A stretch of 64,000 bases of DNA. Origin: JBJXHN01 sp046233135. GTDB taxonomy: Bacteria; Pseudomonadota; Alphaproteobacteria; Rhodospirillales; Rhodospirillaceae. The translations under genes and the position numbers were made by a program. The notes under the pieces are model-generated. The model saw only the letters and a list, made by a program, of their open reading frames with translations, had not been told where the DNA came from and did not search any database. This document shows positions 39,979 to 49,453 of this stretch, piece by piece. Location of the stretch: contig JBJXHN010000004.1 of NCBI GenBank assembly GCA_046233135.1, positions 806,001 to 870,000 on the forward strand, in the 5' to 3' direction. The stretch's first letter is position 1. Every line of letters begins with the position of its first letter.

Positions 39979-41979
39979 ATGACCGCAGCGCCCATGGCCG
40001 CCGTCGACCACGAGGCTCTTGCCAACGCCATCCGCTTCCTTTCCGCCGATGCGGTTCAGAAAGCCAACTCCGGTCACCCCGGCATGCCCATGGGCATGGC
40101 CGATGTGGCGACCGTGCTGTTTACCCGCTTCCTGAAGGCCGACGCCGCCGATCCCCGCTGGCCCGACCGCGACCGCTTCGTGCTGTCCGCCGGCCACGGC
40201 TCCATGCTGCTCTATAGCCTGCTCTATCTTACCGGCCATGCCGATGTGGATCTGGAGCAGGTAAAGCATTTCCGCCAGCTGGGCAGCCGCACCGCCGGAC
40301 ACCCGGAATATGGCCACGTGCTGGGCGCCGAAACCACCACCGGCCCGCTGGGGCAAGGGCTGGCCAACGCCGTCGGCCTGGCGCTTGCCGAACGCATGAT
40401 GGCCGCCGAACATGGGGCCGATCTGGTCGACCACCGCACCTATGTGATCGCCGGCGACGGCTGCCTGATGGAAGGCATCAGCCAGGAAGCGGTCTCCCTG
40501 GCCGGGCATCTGAAGCTGAACCGGCTGGTGGTGCTGTGGGACGACAACCGCATCTGCATCGACGGCTCCACCGAGCTGGCCACCAGCGAAGACATCGCCG
40601 CCCGCTTCGAAGCCAGCGGCTGGGAAACCATGGCCTGTGACGGCCATGACCCCGAAGCGGTCGCCGCCTGCCTGGAAACCGCGCAGGACTCCGACAAGCC
40701 GGTGCTGATCGCCTGCCGCACGGTGATCGGCAAGGGCGCGCCGACCCTGGAGGGCACGGCCAAGACCCACGGCTCGCCGCTGGGTGACAAAGAACTGGCG
40801 GCCGCCCGCGAGGCCATGGGCTGGCCCCATGCGCCCTTCGAGGTGCCCGACGACGTGCTGGCTGCCTGGCGCACCGCCGGCAGCCGGGGTGCGGAGGACC
40901 GCGCCGCCTGGCAGAGCCGTCTGGATGCCCTGGAGCCCGCCGTCCGCCAGCGCTTCGAAGATCTGGTTGCCGGCCGCCTGCCCGCCGACATGGCCGCCGC
41001 GGTGGAGGCCTACAAGAAGACCCTGGCCGAAGAGGCGCCCAAGGTGGCGACTCGCAAGGCCTCTCAGATGGCGCTGGACGTGCTGGTGGAGGCCGTGCCG
41101 GCCCTGGTCGGCGGCTCGGCCGACCTGACCGGGTCGAACCTGACCCGCACCAAGGACATGAAGGCCATCGGCCCCGGCGACTACGCCGGGCGCTACATCC
41201 ATTACGGCGTGCGCGAGCACGGCATGGGCGCGGTGATGAACGGGCTGGCGCTGCATGGCGGGATCATTCCCTACGGCGGCACCTTCCTGGTGTTCTCCGA
41301 CTACATGCGCCCGGCCATGCGCATGGCCGCGCTGATGGGGCAGCGGGTGGTCTATGTGCTGACACACGACTCCATCGGTCTGGGCGAGGACGGTCCGACC
41401 CACCAGCCGGTGGAGCATCTGGCCGCATTGCGCGCCATGCCCAACCTGCGCGTCTTCCGCCCCGCCGATGCGGTGGAGACCCTGGAATGCTGGGCGCTGT
41501 CCGTGGAATGGACCGGCGGCCCCAGCGCCCTGGCCCTCTCCCGCCAGGGGGTGCCGGCCCTGCGCACCAGCCATGTGTCGGAAAACCTGTGTGCCGGCGG
41601 AGCCTATGTGCTTGCGGAGGCCGAAGGGGGGGTGGACGCCCGGGCGGTGACCCTGATCGCCACCGGCACCGAAGTGTCCCTGGCCATGGACGCCCGCGAC
41701 CTGCTGACCGTGGACGGGATTGCCGCCGCCGTGGTTTCCATGCCCTGCTGGGAGCTGTTCGAAACCCGCCCCGTCGCCGAGCAGGAGGCCATTCTGGGTC
41801 CCCGCGCCCGCCGGGTGGCGGTGGAAGCCGCCGGCACCTTCGGCTGGAGCGCCTGGGTGGACGCGGATGCGATGGTCGGCATGACCACTTTCGGCGCGTC
41901 GGGTCCGGCCGAGGACCTGTATCCCCACTTCGGCATCACCGCCGAAGCGGTGGCCGCAAAGGCGCGTGCCCGGGTCTGA
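39979..41979 (+). CDS. tkt: transketolase
   Basis: A 666-residue thiamine-diphosphate enzyme of the pentose-phosphate and Calvin pathways, moving two-carbon ketol units between sugars. Motifs are canonical: SADAVQKANSGHPGMPMGMADV, the ThDP motif GDGCLMEGISQEA, DDNRICIDGST, and FRPADAVET near the pyrimidine domain, with HDSIGLGEDGPTHQPVEHLA. ATG 39979 has CGGAGA upstream; earlier in-frame codons are unconvincing. Length matches bacterial tkt (650–670). The class II aldolase gene lies 176 bases downstream, a frequent pairing in alphaproteobacteria. No Rubisco gene is in the window, so a Calvin-cycle role cannot be confirmed. Confidence 0.97.
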   Translation: MTAAPMAAVDHEALANAIRFLSADAVQKANSGHPGMPMGMADVATVLFTRFLKADAADPRWPDRDRFVLSAGHGSMLLYSLLYLTGHADVDLEQVKHFRQLGSRTAGHPEYGHVLGAETTTGPLGQGLANAVGLALAERMMAAEHGADLVDHRTYVIAGDGCLMEGISQEAVSLAGHLKLNRLVVLWDDNRICIDGSTELATSEDIAARFEASGWETMACDGHDPEAVAACLETAQDSDKPVLIACRTVIGKGAPTLEGTAKTHGSPLGDKELAAAREAMGWPHAPFEVPDDVLAAWRTAGSRGAEDRAAWQSRLDALEPAVRQRFEDLVAGRLPADMAAAVEAYKKTLAEEAPKVATRKASQMALDVLVEAVPALVGGSADLTGSNLTRTKDMKAIGPGDYAGRYIHYGVREHGMGAVMNGLALHGGIIPYGGTFLVFSDYMRPAMRMAALMGQRVVYVLTHDSIGLGEDGPTHQPVEHLAALRAMPNLRVFRPADAVETLECWALSVEWTGGPSALALSRQGVPALRTSHVSENLCAGGAYVLAEAEGGVDARAVTLIATGTEVSLAMDARDLLTVDGIAAAVVSMPCWELFETRPVAEQEAILGPRARRVAVEAAGTFGWSAWVDADAMVGMTTFGASGPAEDLYPHFGITAEAVAAKARARV

Positions 41980-42155
41980 TCCCCCACCCCGGGGCAGAGG
42001 GCCGGTCTGTATCTTTTCCCCTCCGGTGCCGGAGACGGTGCCGGAGGTCTATCCTGCCGAGTTTTTCCTGCTCAGGCCGTGCGCTGCGTCCGCCGGCGAG
42101 CCAATGGACCCGCATAGCGGGTCGCTTCCATAGATGGATGAAGGAGACGGTCCTC

Positions 42156-43220
42156 ATGGCCATGATTTCCCTGCGGCAGCTTCTCGATCACGCCGCCGAG
42201 TTCAGCTACGGCGTGCCCGCTTTCAACGTGAACAACATGGAGCAGGTGCTGGCCATCATGAATGCGGCCCAGAAGACCCAAAGCCCGGTCGTTCTGCAGG
42301 CCAGCCGGGGCGCCCGGTCCTATGCCGGCGACATCATGATCAAGCACATGATCCAGGCCGTCGCCGAAATGTATCCGGACATCCCGGTCTGCATGCACCA
42401 GGACCACGGCAACTCCATGGCCACCTGCCTGTCGGCCATCTCCAGCGGCTTCACGTCCGTGATGATGGACGGCTCGCTGGAAGAAGACGCCAAGACCCCG
42501 GCCGACTACGACTACAACTGGGGCGTCACCGGCAAGGTGGCCGAAGCCTCCCACATGGTCGGCGTGTCGGTGGAAGGCGAGCTGGGCTGTCTCGGCTCTC
42601 TGGAAACCGGCGCCGGCGAGGCCGAGGACGGCCACGGCTTCGAAGGCACCCTGGACCATTCCATGCTGGTCACCGATCCCGACCAGGCCGCCGACTTCGT
42701 GGCCCGCACCAAGGTGGACGCCCTGGCCGTGGCCATCGGCACCTCGCACGGCGCCTACAAGTTCACCCGCAAGCCCACCGGCGACATCCTGGCCATGGAC
42801 GTGGTCAAGCAGATCCACGCCCGCCTGCCGGACACCCACCTGGTGATGCACGGCTCCTCCTCGGTGCCGCAGGACCTGCAGGACCTGATCAACGCCCACG
42901 GCGGCGCCATGCCCCAGACCTTCGGCGTGCCGGTGGAAGAGATCGTCGAGGGCATCAAGCACGGCGTGCGCAAGATCAATATCGACACCGACTGCCGCAT
43001 GGCCATCACCGGCACCATCCGCAAGGTGCTGACCGATGACCGCGCCGAATTCGATCCGCGCAAGTACATGAAGCCCGCCATGGCCGCCATGGAGAAGGTC
43101 TGCGTGGAACGCTACGAGCAGTTCGGCACGGCCGGCAACGCCCCCAAGATCAAGGCGATTCCTCTGGCCGAGATGGCCAAGCGCTATGCCTCGGGCAGCC
43201 TGGATCCGAAGGTGAACTGA
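42156..43220 (+). CDS. fba: class II fructose-1,6-bisphosphate aldolase
   Basis: A 354-residue zinc-dependent aldolase of glycolysis and gluconeogenesis (CbbA/CalA type). Zinc and phosphate motifs are present: AFNVNNMEQ, CMHQDHGNS (catalytic Asp and zinc His), SVEGELGCLGSLETG, AIGTSHGAYKF, VMHGSSSVPQ and KINIDTDCRMA. AAGGAG nine bases before ATG 42156 decides the start. Length is normal. It is in line with tkt and is followed by a strong terminator at 43293. Confidence 0.97.
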   Translation: MAMISLRQLLDHAAEFSYGVPAFNVNNMEQVLAIMNAAQKTQSPVVLQASRGARSYAGDIMIKHMIQAVAEMYPDIPVCMHQDHGNSMATCLSAISSGFTSVMMDGSLEEDAKTPADYDYNWGVTGKVAEASHMVGVSVEGELGCLGSLETGAGEAEDGHGFEGTLDHSMLVTDPDQAADFVARTKVDALAVAIGTSHGAYKFTRKPTGDILAMDVVKQIHARLPDTHLVMHGSSSVPQDLQDLINAHGGAMPQTFGVPVEEIVEGIKHGVRKINIDTDCRMAITGTIRKVLTDDRAEFDPRKYMKPAMAAMEKVCVERYEQFGTAGNAPKIKAIPLAEMAKRYASGSLDPKVN

Positions 43221-43292
43221 TAACGACAGAAAATACCTGTATTGGGTGTAACCTGAATGCGGTAAGTATTTTGTCATCGTGACCTGCGAATT

Positions 43293-43332
43293 GGGCCGAA
43301 CTTCCCGGAAACTGGGGAGTCGGCCCTTTTTG
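43293..43332 (+). terminator. rho-independent terminator after fba
   Basis: GGGCCGAACTTCCC (43293–43306) pairs imperfectly with GGGGAGTCGGCCC (43314–43326) and is followed by TTTTT. It isolates the carbon genes from the phosphate regulon. Confidence 0.82.
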
Positions 43333-43386
43333 TTGCTGTTGTCACAATTGGGAAATTTTGGAAATCCAAGGTGTTAGGGGTGGCTT

Positions 43387-43414
43387 TGTCACATAACATT
43401 CATCTTCCGGTCAC
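43387..43414 (+). promoter_or_regulatory. candidate three-unit Pho box upstream of pstS
   Basis: TGTCAC (43387–43392), ATTCAT (43398–43403) and GGTCAC (43409–43414) repeat with exact 11-bp spacing, the helical period of PhoB half-sites (consensus TGTCAT). They replace a -35 box; a -10 may lie near TAGAGT (43436). The pstS start is about 110 bases on. PhoB is encoded at 49454. Confidence 0.7.
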
Positions 43415-43525
43415 AAACGTTTCGTCGATCATGGGTAGAGTCCGGGCAAGCCGACGGTCCCGCCGTCGGCGGAGCATCCCTTGAGCCCGGCACGTGGCTC
43501 TCCCAGCGCTCTAATGGAGGCAACC

Positions 43526-44545
43526 TTGATCAAGAAGACCATCGCTCTGGCCGCTTTCGCGGCCGTGGCCACGGTTGGCGTCGCCGAGGCCCGCGACCAG
43601 ATCCGTATCGTTGGATCCTCGACGGTGTACCCGTTTGCGACGACGGTCGCCGAAAACTTCGGCAAGACCACCAGCTTCAAGACCCCGGTCATCGAATCCA
43701 CCGGTTCTGGCGGTGGTCTGAAGCTGTTCTGCGCCGGTGTGGGCGTTGAACATCCCGATATCACCAACGCTTCCCGTCGCATCAAGGGCTCTGAAGTCGA
43801 GCTGTGCGGCAAGAACGGCGTCAAGGAAATCACCGAAGTCAAGATCGGCTATGATGGCATCGTGATCGCGAACAGCCGCACCGCCGAGCAGGACGACTTC
43901 ACCAAGGCCGATCTGTTCAACGCCCTGGCCATGGAAATCCCGACCGCTGATGGCTGGGTTGAAAACACCCATGCCACCTGGGCCGACGTCCGTGACGGCC
44001 TGCCGTCCAAGGAAATCGAAGTCATGGGTCCGCCGCCGACTTCCGGCACCCGTGATGCCTTCGTCGAGCTGGTGATGGAACCGGGCTGCGAAGAAGCTGC
44101 TGAAGCCGTTGGTGCCGACGCCGCCGCGTGCAAGGAAAAGCATGCTGCCATGCGTGAAGACGGCCGCTTCATCGAAGCCGGCGAAAACGACAACCTGATC
44201 GTCCAGAAGCTGGAAGCCAACCCGGATGCCTTCGGCATCTTCGGCTTCTCCTTCCTGGATCAGAACTCCGACAAGGTTCAGGGTTCCAAGGTTGAAGGCG
44301 TGTCCCCGACCTTCGAAGCCATCGCCGCTGGCGAATATGGCGTGTCCCGTCCGCTGTTCTTCTACGTGAAGAACGCCCACGTTGGCACGATCCCCGGCAT
44401 GAAGGAATATATCGCCGAATTCACCGGCGAATCCGCCTGGGGTCCCGATGGCTATCTTGCCGAAAAGGGCCTGATCCCGCTGCCGGACGACATGCGTTCC
44501 CAGATGCATGAAGAAGCCAACAGCCTGCATCCGCTGTCGATGTAA
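43526..44545 (+). CDS. pstS: phosphate ABC transporter substrate-binding protein
   Basis: A 339-residue periplasmic receptor for inorganic phosphate. The signal peptide is MIKKTIALAAFAAVATVGVAEA (cut before RDQIRIVGS). Phosphate-loop motifs are visible: RIVGSSTVYPF, IESTGSGGGLKLFC, GPPPTSGTRDAF. The start is judged to be TTG 43526, because GGAGG ends five bases before it; ATG 43514 would include that site in the coding region. Adjacent cysteines in the pattern of the longer alphaproteobacterial PstS subgroup suggest disulfides. It is preceded by a Pho box, and the codon usage is that of a highly expressed gene. Confidence 0.95.
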   Translation: MIKKTIALAAFAAVATVGVAEARDQIRIVGSSTVYPFATTVAENFGKTTSFKTPVIESTGSGGGLKLFCAGVGVEHPDITNASRRIKGSEVELCGKNGVKEITEVKIGYDGIVIANSRTAEQDDFTKADLFNALAMEIPTADGWVENTHATWADVRDGLPSKEIEVMGPPPTSGTRDAFVELVMEPGCEEAAEAVGADAAACKEKHAAMREDGRFIEAGENDNLIVQKLEANPDAFGIFGFSFLDQNSDKVQGSKVEGVSPTFEAIAAGEYGVSRPLFFYVKNAHVGTIPGMKEYIAEFTGESAWGPDGYLAEKGLIPLPDDMRSQMHEEANSLHPLSM

Positions 44546-44960
44546 GGCTTGAGACTTTCGGGCCGGTGGTCGGAATCCTGGCCACCGGCTCCGTCTGTCA
44601 AGGGGGGTAGAGAAAGAGCGATCCGTCGGCCTTTCTCTACATTCCTGTCGCATAGACCGGGGAGCGTGGCTCCGGTGAAAGACGAAAAAACCAAGTCGAT
44701 CGTTTAAATCGATTTTCCTGGACCACTGGGAGGTGGTCTCCCCCTGCCGGGACCCGAGGTGGGGGATTATTGCCGGTGTTGCCTTGGCTTATCGAAAGGT
44801 ACTCGGTGCGGGCCGCATCCGGTGGCTCTTCGTTTGGTATATCGCTTTTGGCGGAAATCGTTTTCGACCGCCTGGGGCGGTTGGTCGCGGGTTGCATCTG
44901 AGGCGGGGGCCTCGGGGGGGCAACTTTGACATCACCCTTGTTCGGACGGCTCACAGCGCG
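44546..44960 (+). other. long pstS–pstC intergenic region with hairpin
   Basis: About 415 bases separate pstS from pstC. GCCGGTGG (44562–44569) and CCACCGGC (44582–44589) form an 8-bp stem shortly after pstS, without a good T-tract, so it could allow partial read-through and make pstS the more abundant product. A second stem (GACCAC/GTGGTC near 44721–44738) follows an AT-rich palindrome-like stretch. I see no convincing gene here; an in-frame extension of pstC to 44733 lacks homology features. Confidence 0.55.
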
Positions 44961-46358
44961 ATGAACACTCTGCTCCTGATCCTGGCCGTGCTCGTTATGG
45001 CGATCGTGGCCTATAATCTGGGGTCGCGCCGGTCGCTCGCCCTTGTTGGCGGTGATCGCCGGACCCTCCATTCCCTGCCGGGGTACTACGGCCTGTATGT
45101 GGCCCTGTGGTGTGCCCTGCCGGCGGTGCTTCTGGTGCTGCTGTGGGTTGCTCTGGAACCCTCGGTCATCCACGCCATGGTGCTGGGCTCTTTGCCCCAG
45201 TCTCTACTGGTGGATACGGCCGGGAACCCGCTGGCGCCGGAGCGTATCGCTCTGGTGATGACGGATATCAGCAATACCGCCCGGGGCAACATCTCTACCA
45301 GCACCCATCCGGACGTCCTGGCCGCCGCCGAATATCAGGCGGGTCTGGAAAGTGCCAGCCAGTGGATGCGGATTGCCCTGTCAGTGATCCTGGCGGCCAG
45401 TCTGGCGCTGTTTGCCTATTCCAAGCTGGCGCCGCGCCTTCGCGCCCGGAACGTGGTTGAAAAAGCCTTCCGGGTGATGATGGTGATCTGCTCCATGATG
45501 GCCGTTCTGACCACCCTGGGTATCGTGCTGTCACTGCTGTTTGAAAGCTTCCGCTTCTTCGCCAAGATCCCCTTCACCGAATTTCTGTTCGGAACTCACT
45601 GGTCCCCGCAGACGGCCATTCGCGCCGACCAGGTGGGATCCACGGGGTCGTTCGGGGCCATTCCGTTGTTTGTCGGGACCGGGCTGATCGCGGCCATCGC
45701 CATGCTGGTGGCCGTTCCCATCGGTTTGCTGTCGGCCATCTACATGTCCGAATACGCCCCGCCGAAGGTGCGGGCCACCGTCAAGCCGCTGCTGGAAATC
45801 CTGGCCGGTATCCCGACCGTGGTCTACGGCTTCTTCGCCGCTCTGACCGTGGCGCCGGTGATCCGCAGCATCGGCCAGTCCATCGGCCTGGATGTGGCCA
45901 GTGAAAGCGCCCTGGCCGCCGGTCTGGTGATGGGGGTGATGATCATTCCCTTCGTCTCCTCGCTGGCCGACGACGTGATTACCGCCGTGCCGCAGTCCCT
46001 GCGGGAAGGGTCCTACGGCCTGGGGGCGACCAAAAGCGAGACCATCCGCAAGGTGATCATGCCTGCGGCCCTGCCCGGGATCGTCGGCGGCATTCTGCTG
46101 GCGGTATCGCGGGCGGTGGGGGAAACGATGATCGTGGTGATGGCGGCCGGTCTGGCGGCGAACCTGTCGATCAATCCCCTGGACGCGGTGACCACGGTGA
46201 CGGTGCAGATCGTGACCCTGCTGACCGGTGACCAGGAGTTCGAAAGCGCCAAGACCCTGGCGGCCTTCGCGCTTGGCCTGGTGCTGTTCGTCGTCACCCT
46301 GGGGCTGAACGTCATCGCTCTGCACGTGGTCCGCAAATACCGCGAACAATACGACTGA
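44961..46358 (+). CDS. pstC: phosphate ABC transporter permease PstC (long form)
   Basis: A 465-residue inner-membrane permease, longer than enterobacterial PstC (~320), as is usual in alphaproteobacteria, which carry an extra N-terminal domain (~residues 1–170 with three additional helices and a periplasmic part around STSTHPDVLAAAEYQ). The core binding-protein-dependent permease domain follows, with the EAA-loop-like SLREGSYGLGATKSETIRKVIMPAALPGIVGG. ATG 44961 is the first convincing start; ribosome-binding signal weak. It pairs with PstA and PstB. Confidence 0.93.
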   Translation: MNTLLLILAVLVMAIVAYNLGSRRSLALVGGDRRTLHSLPGYYGLYVALWCALPAVLLVLLWVALEPSVIHAMVLGSLPQSLLVDTAGNPLAPERIALVMTDISNTARGNISTSTHPDVLAAAEYQAGLESASQWMRIALSVILAASLALFAYSKLAPRLRARNVVEKAFRVMMVICSMMAVLTTLGIVLSLLFESFRFFAKIPFTEFLFGTHWSPQTAIRADQVGSTGSFGAIPLFVGTGLIAAIAMLVAVPIGLLSAIYMSEYAPPKVRATVKPLLEILAGIPTVVYGFFAALTVAPVIRSIGQSIGLDVASESALAAGLVMGVMIIPFVSSLADDVITAVPQSLREGSYGLGATKSETIRKVIMPAALPGIVGGILLAVSRAVGETMIVVMAAGLAANLSINPLDAVTTVTVQIVTLLTGDQEFESAKTLAAFALGLVLFVVTLGLNVIALHVVRKYREQYD

Positions 46359-46488
46359 CGCCGCTGGTGGCGCGGATCCGGCCGGTTGTCCGGCGGGGAT
46401 CCGCGCTCCGCACTCCGGGGTGTTCCGCCCGTGGCCGACTGCCGCCCTTCGGGGCCGCGCGGCACGGGACTTGGGAAGAGGAAGACAG

Positions 46489-47772
46489 ATGGCCACCCAT
46501 CACAATACGGAACTCGTCCGCCAGGGGCTGGCGCGGCGCTACCGCAGGGAAAAAATGTTCAAAGTCTACGGCATCACGGCCATTGCCTTGGCCGTGGCCA
46601 TGCTGGCGACGCTGTTCTACACGATCATTTCCAAGGGCTACACGGCCTTCGTGCAGACCGAAATCCAGCTGGAAGTGACCCTGTATCCGCAGGATATCGA
46701 TCCGGAAGGCACGCGCGATCCGCAGACCCTGTCCCAGGCCAACTATCGCAAGCTGGTGATCCAGGCGATGCTGGACCTGTTCCCGGAAGTGGAAAGCCGC
46801 AGTGACCGCCGGGACGTGCTGGGTATCATCAGTGACGGGGCGACCTTCCGCCTGCGTGAAATGGTGATGAACAACCCCGACCTGATCGGTCAGCGGGTGG
46901 CGATGCTGGTGCCGGTGTCGTCCGAGTACGACATGCTCAACAAGGGCCAGATCGACCGCAACCGGCCCGAAGCCGAACGGCCGCTGAGCGACAAGCAGAT
47001 CGCCCTGTTCGACCGGCTGGCCGACCGCACGCTGATCGAAAAAAGCTTCAACACCATCCTGTTCACTGCCGCCGACTCCCGCCAGCCCGAACTGGCCGGC
47101 ATCTGGGGGGCGGTCGTGGGCTCGTTCTTCACCCTGGTGGTCACCCTGTCGCTGTCCTTCCCCATCGGGGTGGCTGCGGCGGTCTACCTGGAAGAATTCG
47201 CGCCCCAGAACAAGTGGACCGACCTGATCGAGGTGAACATCAACAATCTGGCTGCCGTGCCGTCCATCGTGTTCGGCCTGCTGGGGCTGGCGATGTTCCT
47301 GAATATCTTCGGGATGCCCCGATCTGCGCCGGTGGTGGGCGGTCTGGTGCTGACCCTGATGACCTTGCCGACCATCATCATCGCCAGCCGTGCCGCCCTG
47401 AAGTCGGTGCCGCCGTCGATCCGTGAAGCCGCGCTCGGGGTCGGGGCGTCGAAAATGCAGATGATCGTGCACCACGTGCTGCCGCTGGCCATGCCCGGCA
47501 TGCTGACCGGCACCATCATCGGCATGGCCCAGGCCCTGGGGGAAACCGCGCCGCTGCTGATGATCGGCATGGTGGCCTTCATCGCCGACGTGCCCAGCGG
47601 TCCGATGTCTCCGTCCACGGTGCTGCCGGTGCAGATCTACCTTTGGGCCGACAGCCCTGAACGTGCGTTCACCGAACGGACCTCGGCCGCCATCATGGTT
47701 CTGCTGGCGTTCCTGGTGTTCATGAACGCTGCCGCCGTCCTGCTGCGTAAGAAATTTGAACGGAAGTGGTAA
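46489..47772 (+). CDS. pstA: phosphate ABC transporter permease PstA (long form)
   Basis: A 427-residue inner-membrane permease. The N-terminal ~190 residues hold one helix plus a periplasmic DUF3333-like domain (VTLYPQDIDPEG, LDLFPEVESRSDRRDVLGIISDGATFRLREMV), typical of alphaproteobacterial PstA. The permease core has LPLAMPGMLTGTIIGMAQALGETAPLLMIG. ATG 46489 follows AGAGGAAGAC. It lies 130 bases after pstC. The C-terminus NAAAVLLRKKFERKW is cytoplasmic and positively charged. Together with PstC it forms the high-affinity phosphate channel. Confidence 0.94.
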   Translation: MATHHNTELVRQGLARRYRREKMFKVYGITAIALAVAMLATLFYTIISKGYTAFVQTEIQLEVTLYPQDIDPEGTRDPQTLSQANYRKLVIQAMLDLFPEVESRSDRRDVLGIISDGATFRLREMVMNNPDLIGQRVAMLVPVSSEYDMLNKGQIDRNRPEAERPLSDKQIALFDRLADRTLIEKSFNTILFTAADSRQPELAGIWGAVVGSFFTLVVTLSLSFPIGVAAAVYLEEFAPQNKWTDLIEVNINNLAAVPSIVFGLLGLAMFLNIFGMPRSAPVVGGLVLTLMTLPTIIIASRAALKSVPPSIREAALGVGASKMQMIVHHVLPLAMPGMLTGTIIGMAQALGETAPLLMIGMVAFIADVPSGPMSPSTVLPVQIYLWADSPERAFTERTSAAIMVLLAFLVFMNAAAVLLRKKFERKW

Positions 47773-47777
47773 GACCG

Positions 47778-48590
47778 ATGACAGAAGAAGTGGCTTTCGA
47801 GGGTACGGCGGGCACGCCGCGCATCACCGACCGCGGTGTCAAGGTCGCCGCGACCGACGCCAACGTCTATTACGGCGACAAGCACGCCATCAAGAACGTG
47901 GGCCTGGACATTGCCGCCAATGAAGTGACCGCCTTCATCGGTCCTTCGGGCTGTGGCAAGTCCACCTTTCTGCGCTGCCTGAACCGGATGAACGACACCA
48001 TCGACATCTGCCGGGTGACCGGGGATATCCGGCTGGACAAGGAAGACATCTACGATCGCATGGTCGATGTGGTGGAACTGCGCGCCCGGGTGGGGATGGT
48101 CTTCCAGAAGCCCAACCCCTTCCCCAAGAGCATCTACGAAAATATCGCCTACGGTCCCAAGATCCACGGCATTGCCAAGACCAAGAACGAGCTGGACGAT
48201 ATCGTGGAACGCTCGCTGACTCGCGCAGGTCTTTGGGAAGAAGTGAAGGATCGTCTGGATGGTCCGGGGACGGGCCTGTCCGGTGGTCAGCAGCAGCGTC
48301 TGTGCATTGCGCGCGCCATCGCCGTCAGCCCCGAAGTGATCCTGATGGACGAACCCTGCTCGGCGCTCGATCCCATCGCCACGGCGAAGGTGGAAGAGCT
48401 GATCGACGAGCTGCGGACCAACTACACCATCGTCATCGTCACCCACTCCATGCAGCAGGCCGCGCGTGTGTCCCAGCGCACCGCGTTCTTCCACCTGGGC
48501 CGGCTGATCGAGTGCGGGGATACCGAGACCATCTTTACCAATCCCCAGCATAACCTGACCCAAGGCTATATCACCGGCCGCTTCGGTTGA
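47778..48590 (+). CDS. pstB: phosphate ABC transporter ATPase
   Basis: A 270-residue cytosolic ATPase of the Pst system. Walker A GPSGCGKST, Q-loop GMVFQKPNPFPKSIYENIAYG, C-signature LSGGQQQR and Walker B VILMDEPCSALDP are all canonical, and MQQAARVSQRTAFFHLGRLIE is the PstB-specific end. ATG 47778 is five bases after the pstA stop. It powers uptake through PstCA and takes part with PhoU in signalling phosphate sufficiency to the Pho two-component system. Confidence 0.97.
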   Translation: MTEEVAFEGTAGTPRITDRGVKVAATDANVYYGDKHAIKNVGLDIAANEVTAFIGPSGCGKSTFLRCLNRMNDTIDICRVTGDIRLDKEDIYDRMVDVVELRARVGMVFQKPNPFPKSIYENIAYGPKIHGIAKTKNELDDIVERSLTRAGLWEEVKDRLDGPGTGLSGGQQQRLCIARAIAVSPEVILMDEPCSALDPIATAKVEELIDELRTNYTIVIVTHSMQQAARVSQRTAFFHLGRLIECGDTETIFTNPQHNLTQGYITGRFG

Positions 48591-48691
48591 TGGAGCGGAT
48601 ACCCCTGCGGTACCGTGCTTCCCTTCGGGGCCGGTGACGCGGGGGTGTCCAACCCCCTTCTGGGCCGGACCGCGGGACGGAGTCGCCATCA

Positions 48692-49444
48692 GTGGCCAAG
48701 GACCTGCATACGGTTAAATCCTACGAGGACGAGCTGAAGGCGCTCGCCAATACGGTTCTGCGTATGGGCGGGCTGGCGGAAGCGCAAATGTCCACGGCCA
48801 TCCAGGCGCTTGTCCGGCGGGACAGCGATCTGGCGGGCCGGGTTGTTGCCTCGGACGCCCGCATCGACGCCATGGAGGCGGAGATCAACGACTTCGCCGT
48901 CCGTTTGCTGGCCCTGCGTCAGCCCATGGCCGACGACCTGCGGGGCATCGTCGGGGCGCTGAAGATTTCCAGCGACCTGGAACGGATCGGCGACTATGCC
49001 TCCAACGTGGGCAAGCGGGCGCTGGTGCTGAACCAGTTGCCGCCGGTCAAGCCGATCAGCACCATTCCCCGGATGGCCCGCCTGGTGCAGGACATCGTCA
49101 ACGACACCCTCGATGCCTATGTGGAGCGGGACGTAGACAAGGCGATGGACGCCTGGTCCCGCGATGAAGAGGTGGACGAGCTGTATACCTCCTTGTTCCG
49201 CGAACTGGTCACCTACATGATGGAAGACCCCCGGAACATCACCGCCTGTACGCATCTGATGTTCATTGCCAAGAACATCGAACGGATCGGCGACCACGCC
49301 ACGAATATTGCCGAGAACATCCATTTCCTGGTCACCGGCCTGCCGTTGCGGGAAGCCCGGCCGAAAGGCCGGGATCCGCAGGCGCCCGGATCGCCCTCCG
49401 GACCACCCCCTGTCCATCCCGCAGACCCGCTTGAAGAAGGTTGA
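48692..49444 (+). CDS. phoU: phosphate signalling protein PhoU
   Basis: A 250-residue cytosolic all-helical protein of two PhoU repeats (LKALANTVLRMGGLAEAQMSTAIQALVRRD, and ARLVQDIVNDTLDAYVERDVDKAMDAWSRDEEVDELY) with the metal-cluster segments DLRGIVGALKISSDLERIGDYASNVGK and THLMFIAKNIERIGDHATNIAENI. It represses the Pho response when phosphate is ample by linking PstB with the histidine kinase. GTG 48692 is the start. A Pro-rich 25-residue tail follows the last helix. The gene ends 9 bases before phoB. Confidence 0.95.
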   Translation: MAKDLHTVKSYEDELKALANTVLRMGGLAEAQMSTAIQALVRRDSDLAGRVVASDARIDAMEAEINDFAVRLLALRQPMADDLRGIVGALKISSDLERIGDYASNVGKRALVLNQLPPVKPISTIPRMARLVQDIVNDTLDAYVERDVDKAMDAWSRDEEVDELYTSLFRELVTYMMEDPRNITACTHLMFIAKNIERIGDHATNIAENIHFLVTGLPLREARPKGRDPQAPGSPSGPPPVHPADPLEEG

Positions 49445-49453
49445 GTAGACCCC

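Noticed and set aside
42020..42047. CCTCCGG/CCGGAGG stem between tkt and fba as a member of a repeat family with 3565–3586
   Set aside because: Only the 7-base arms are shared; loops and flanks differ, and such arms arise easily in GC-rich DNA.
44733..44960. N-terminal extension of PstC by 76 residues
   Set aside because: The extension is Arg/Gly-rich without membrane pattern; the hydrophobic start at 44961 fits the long alphaproteobacterial PstC.
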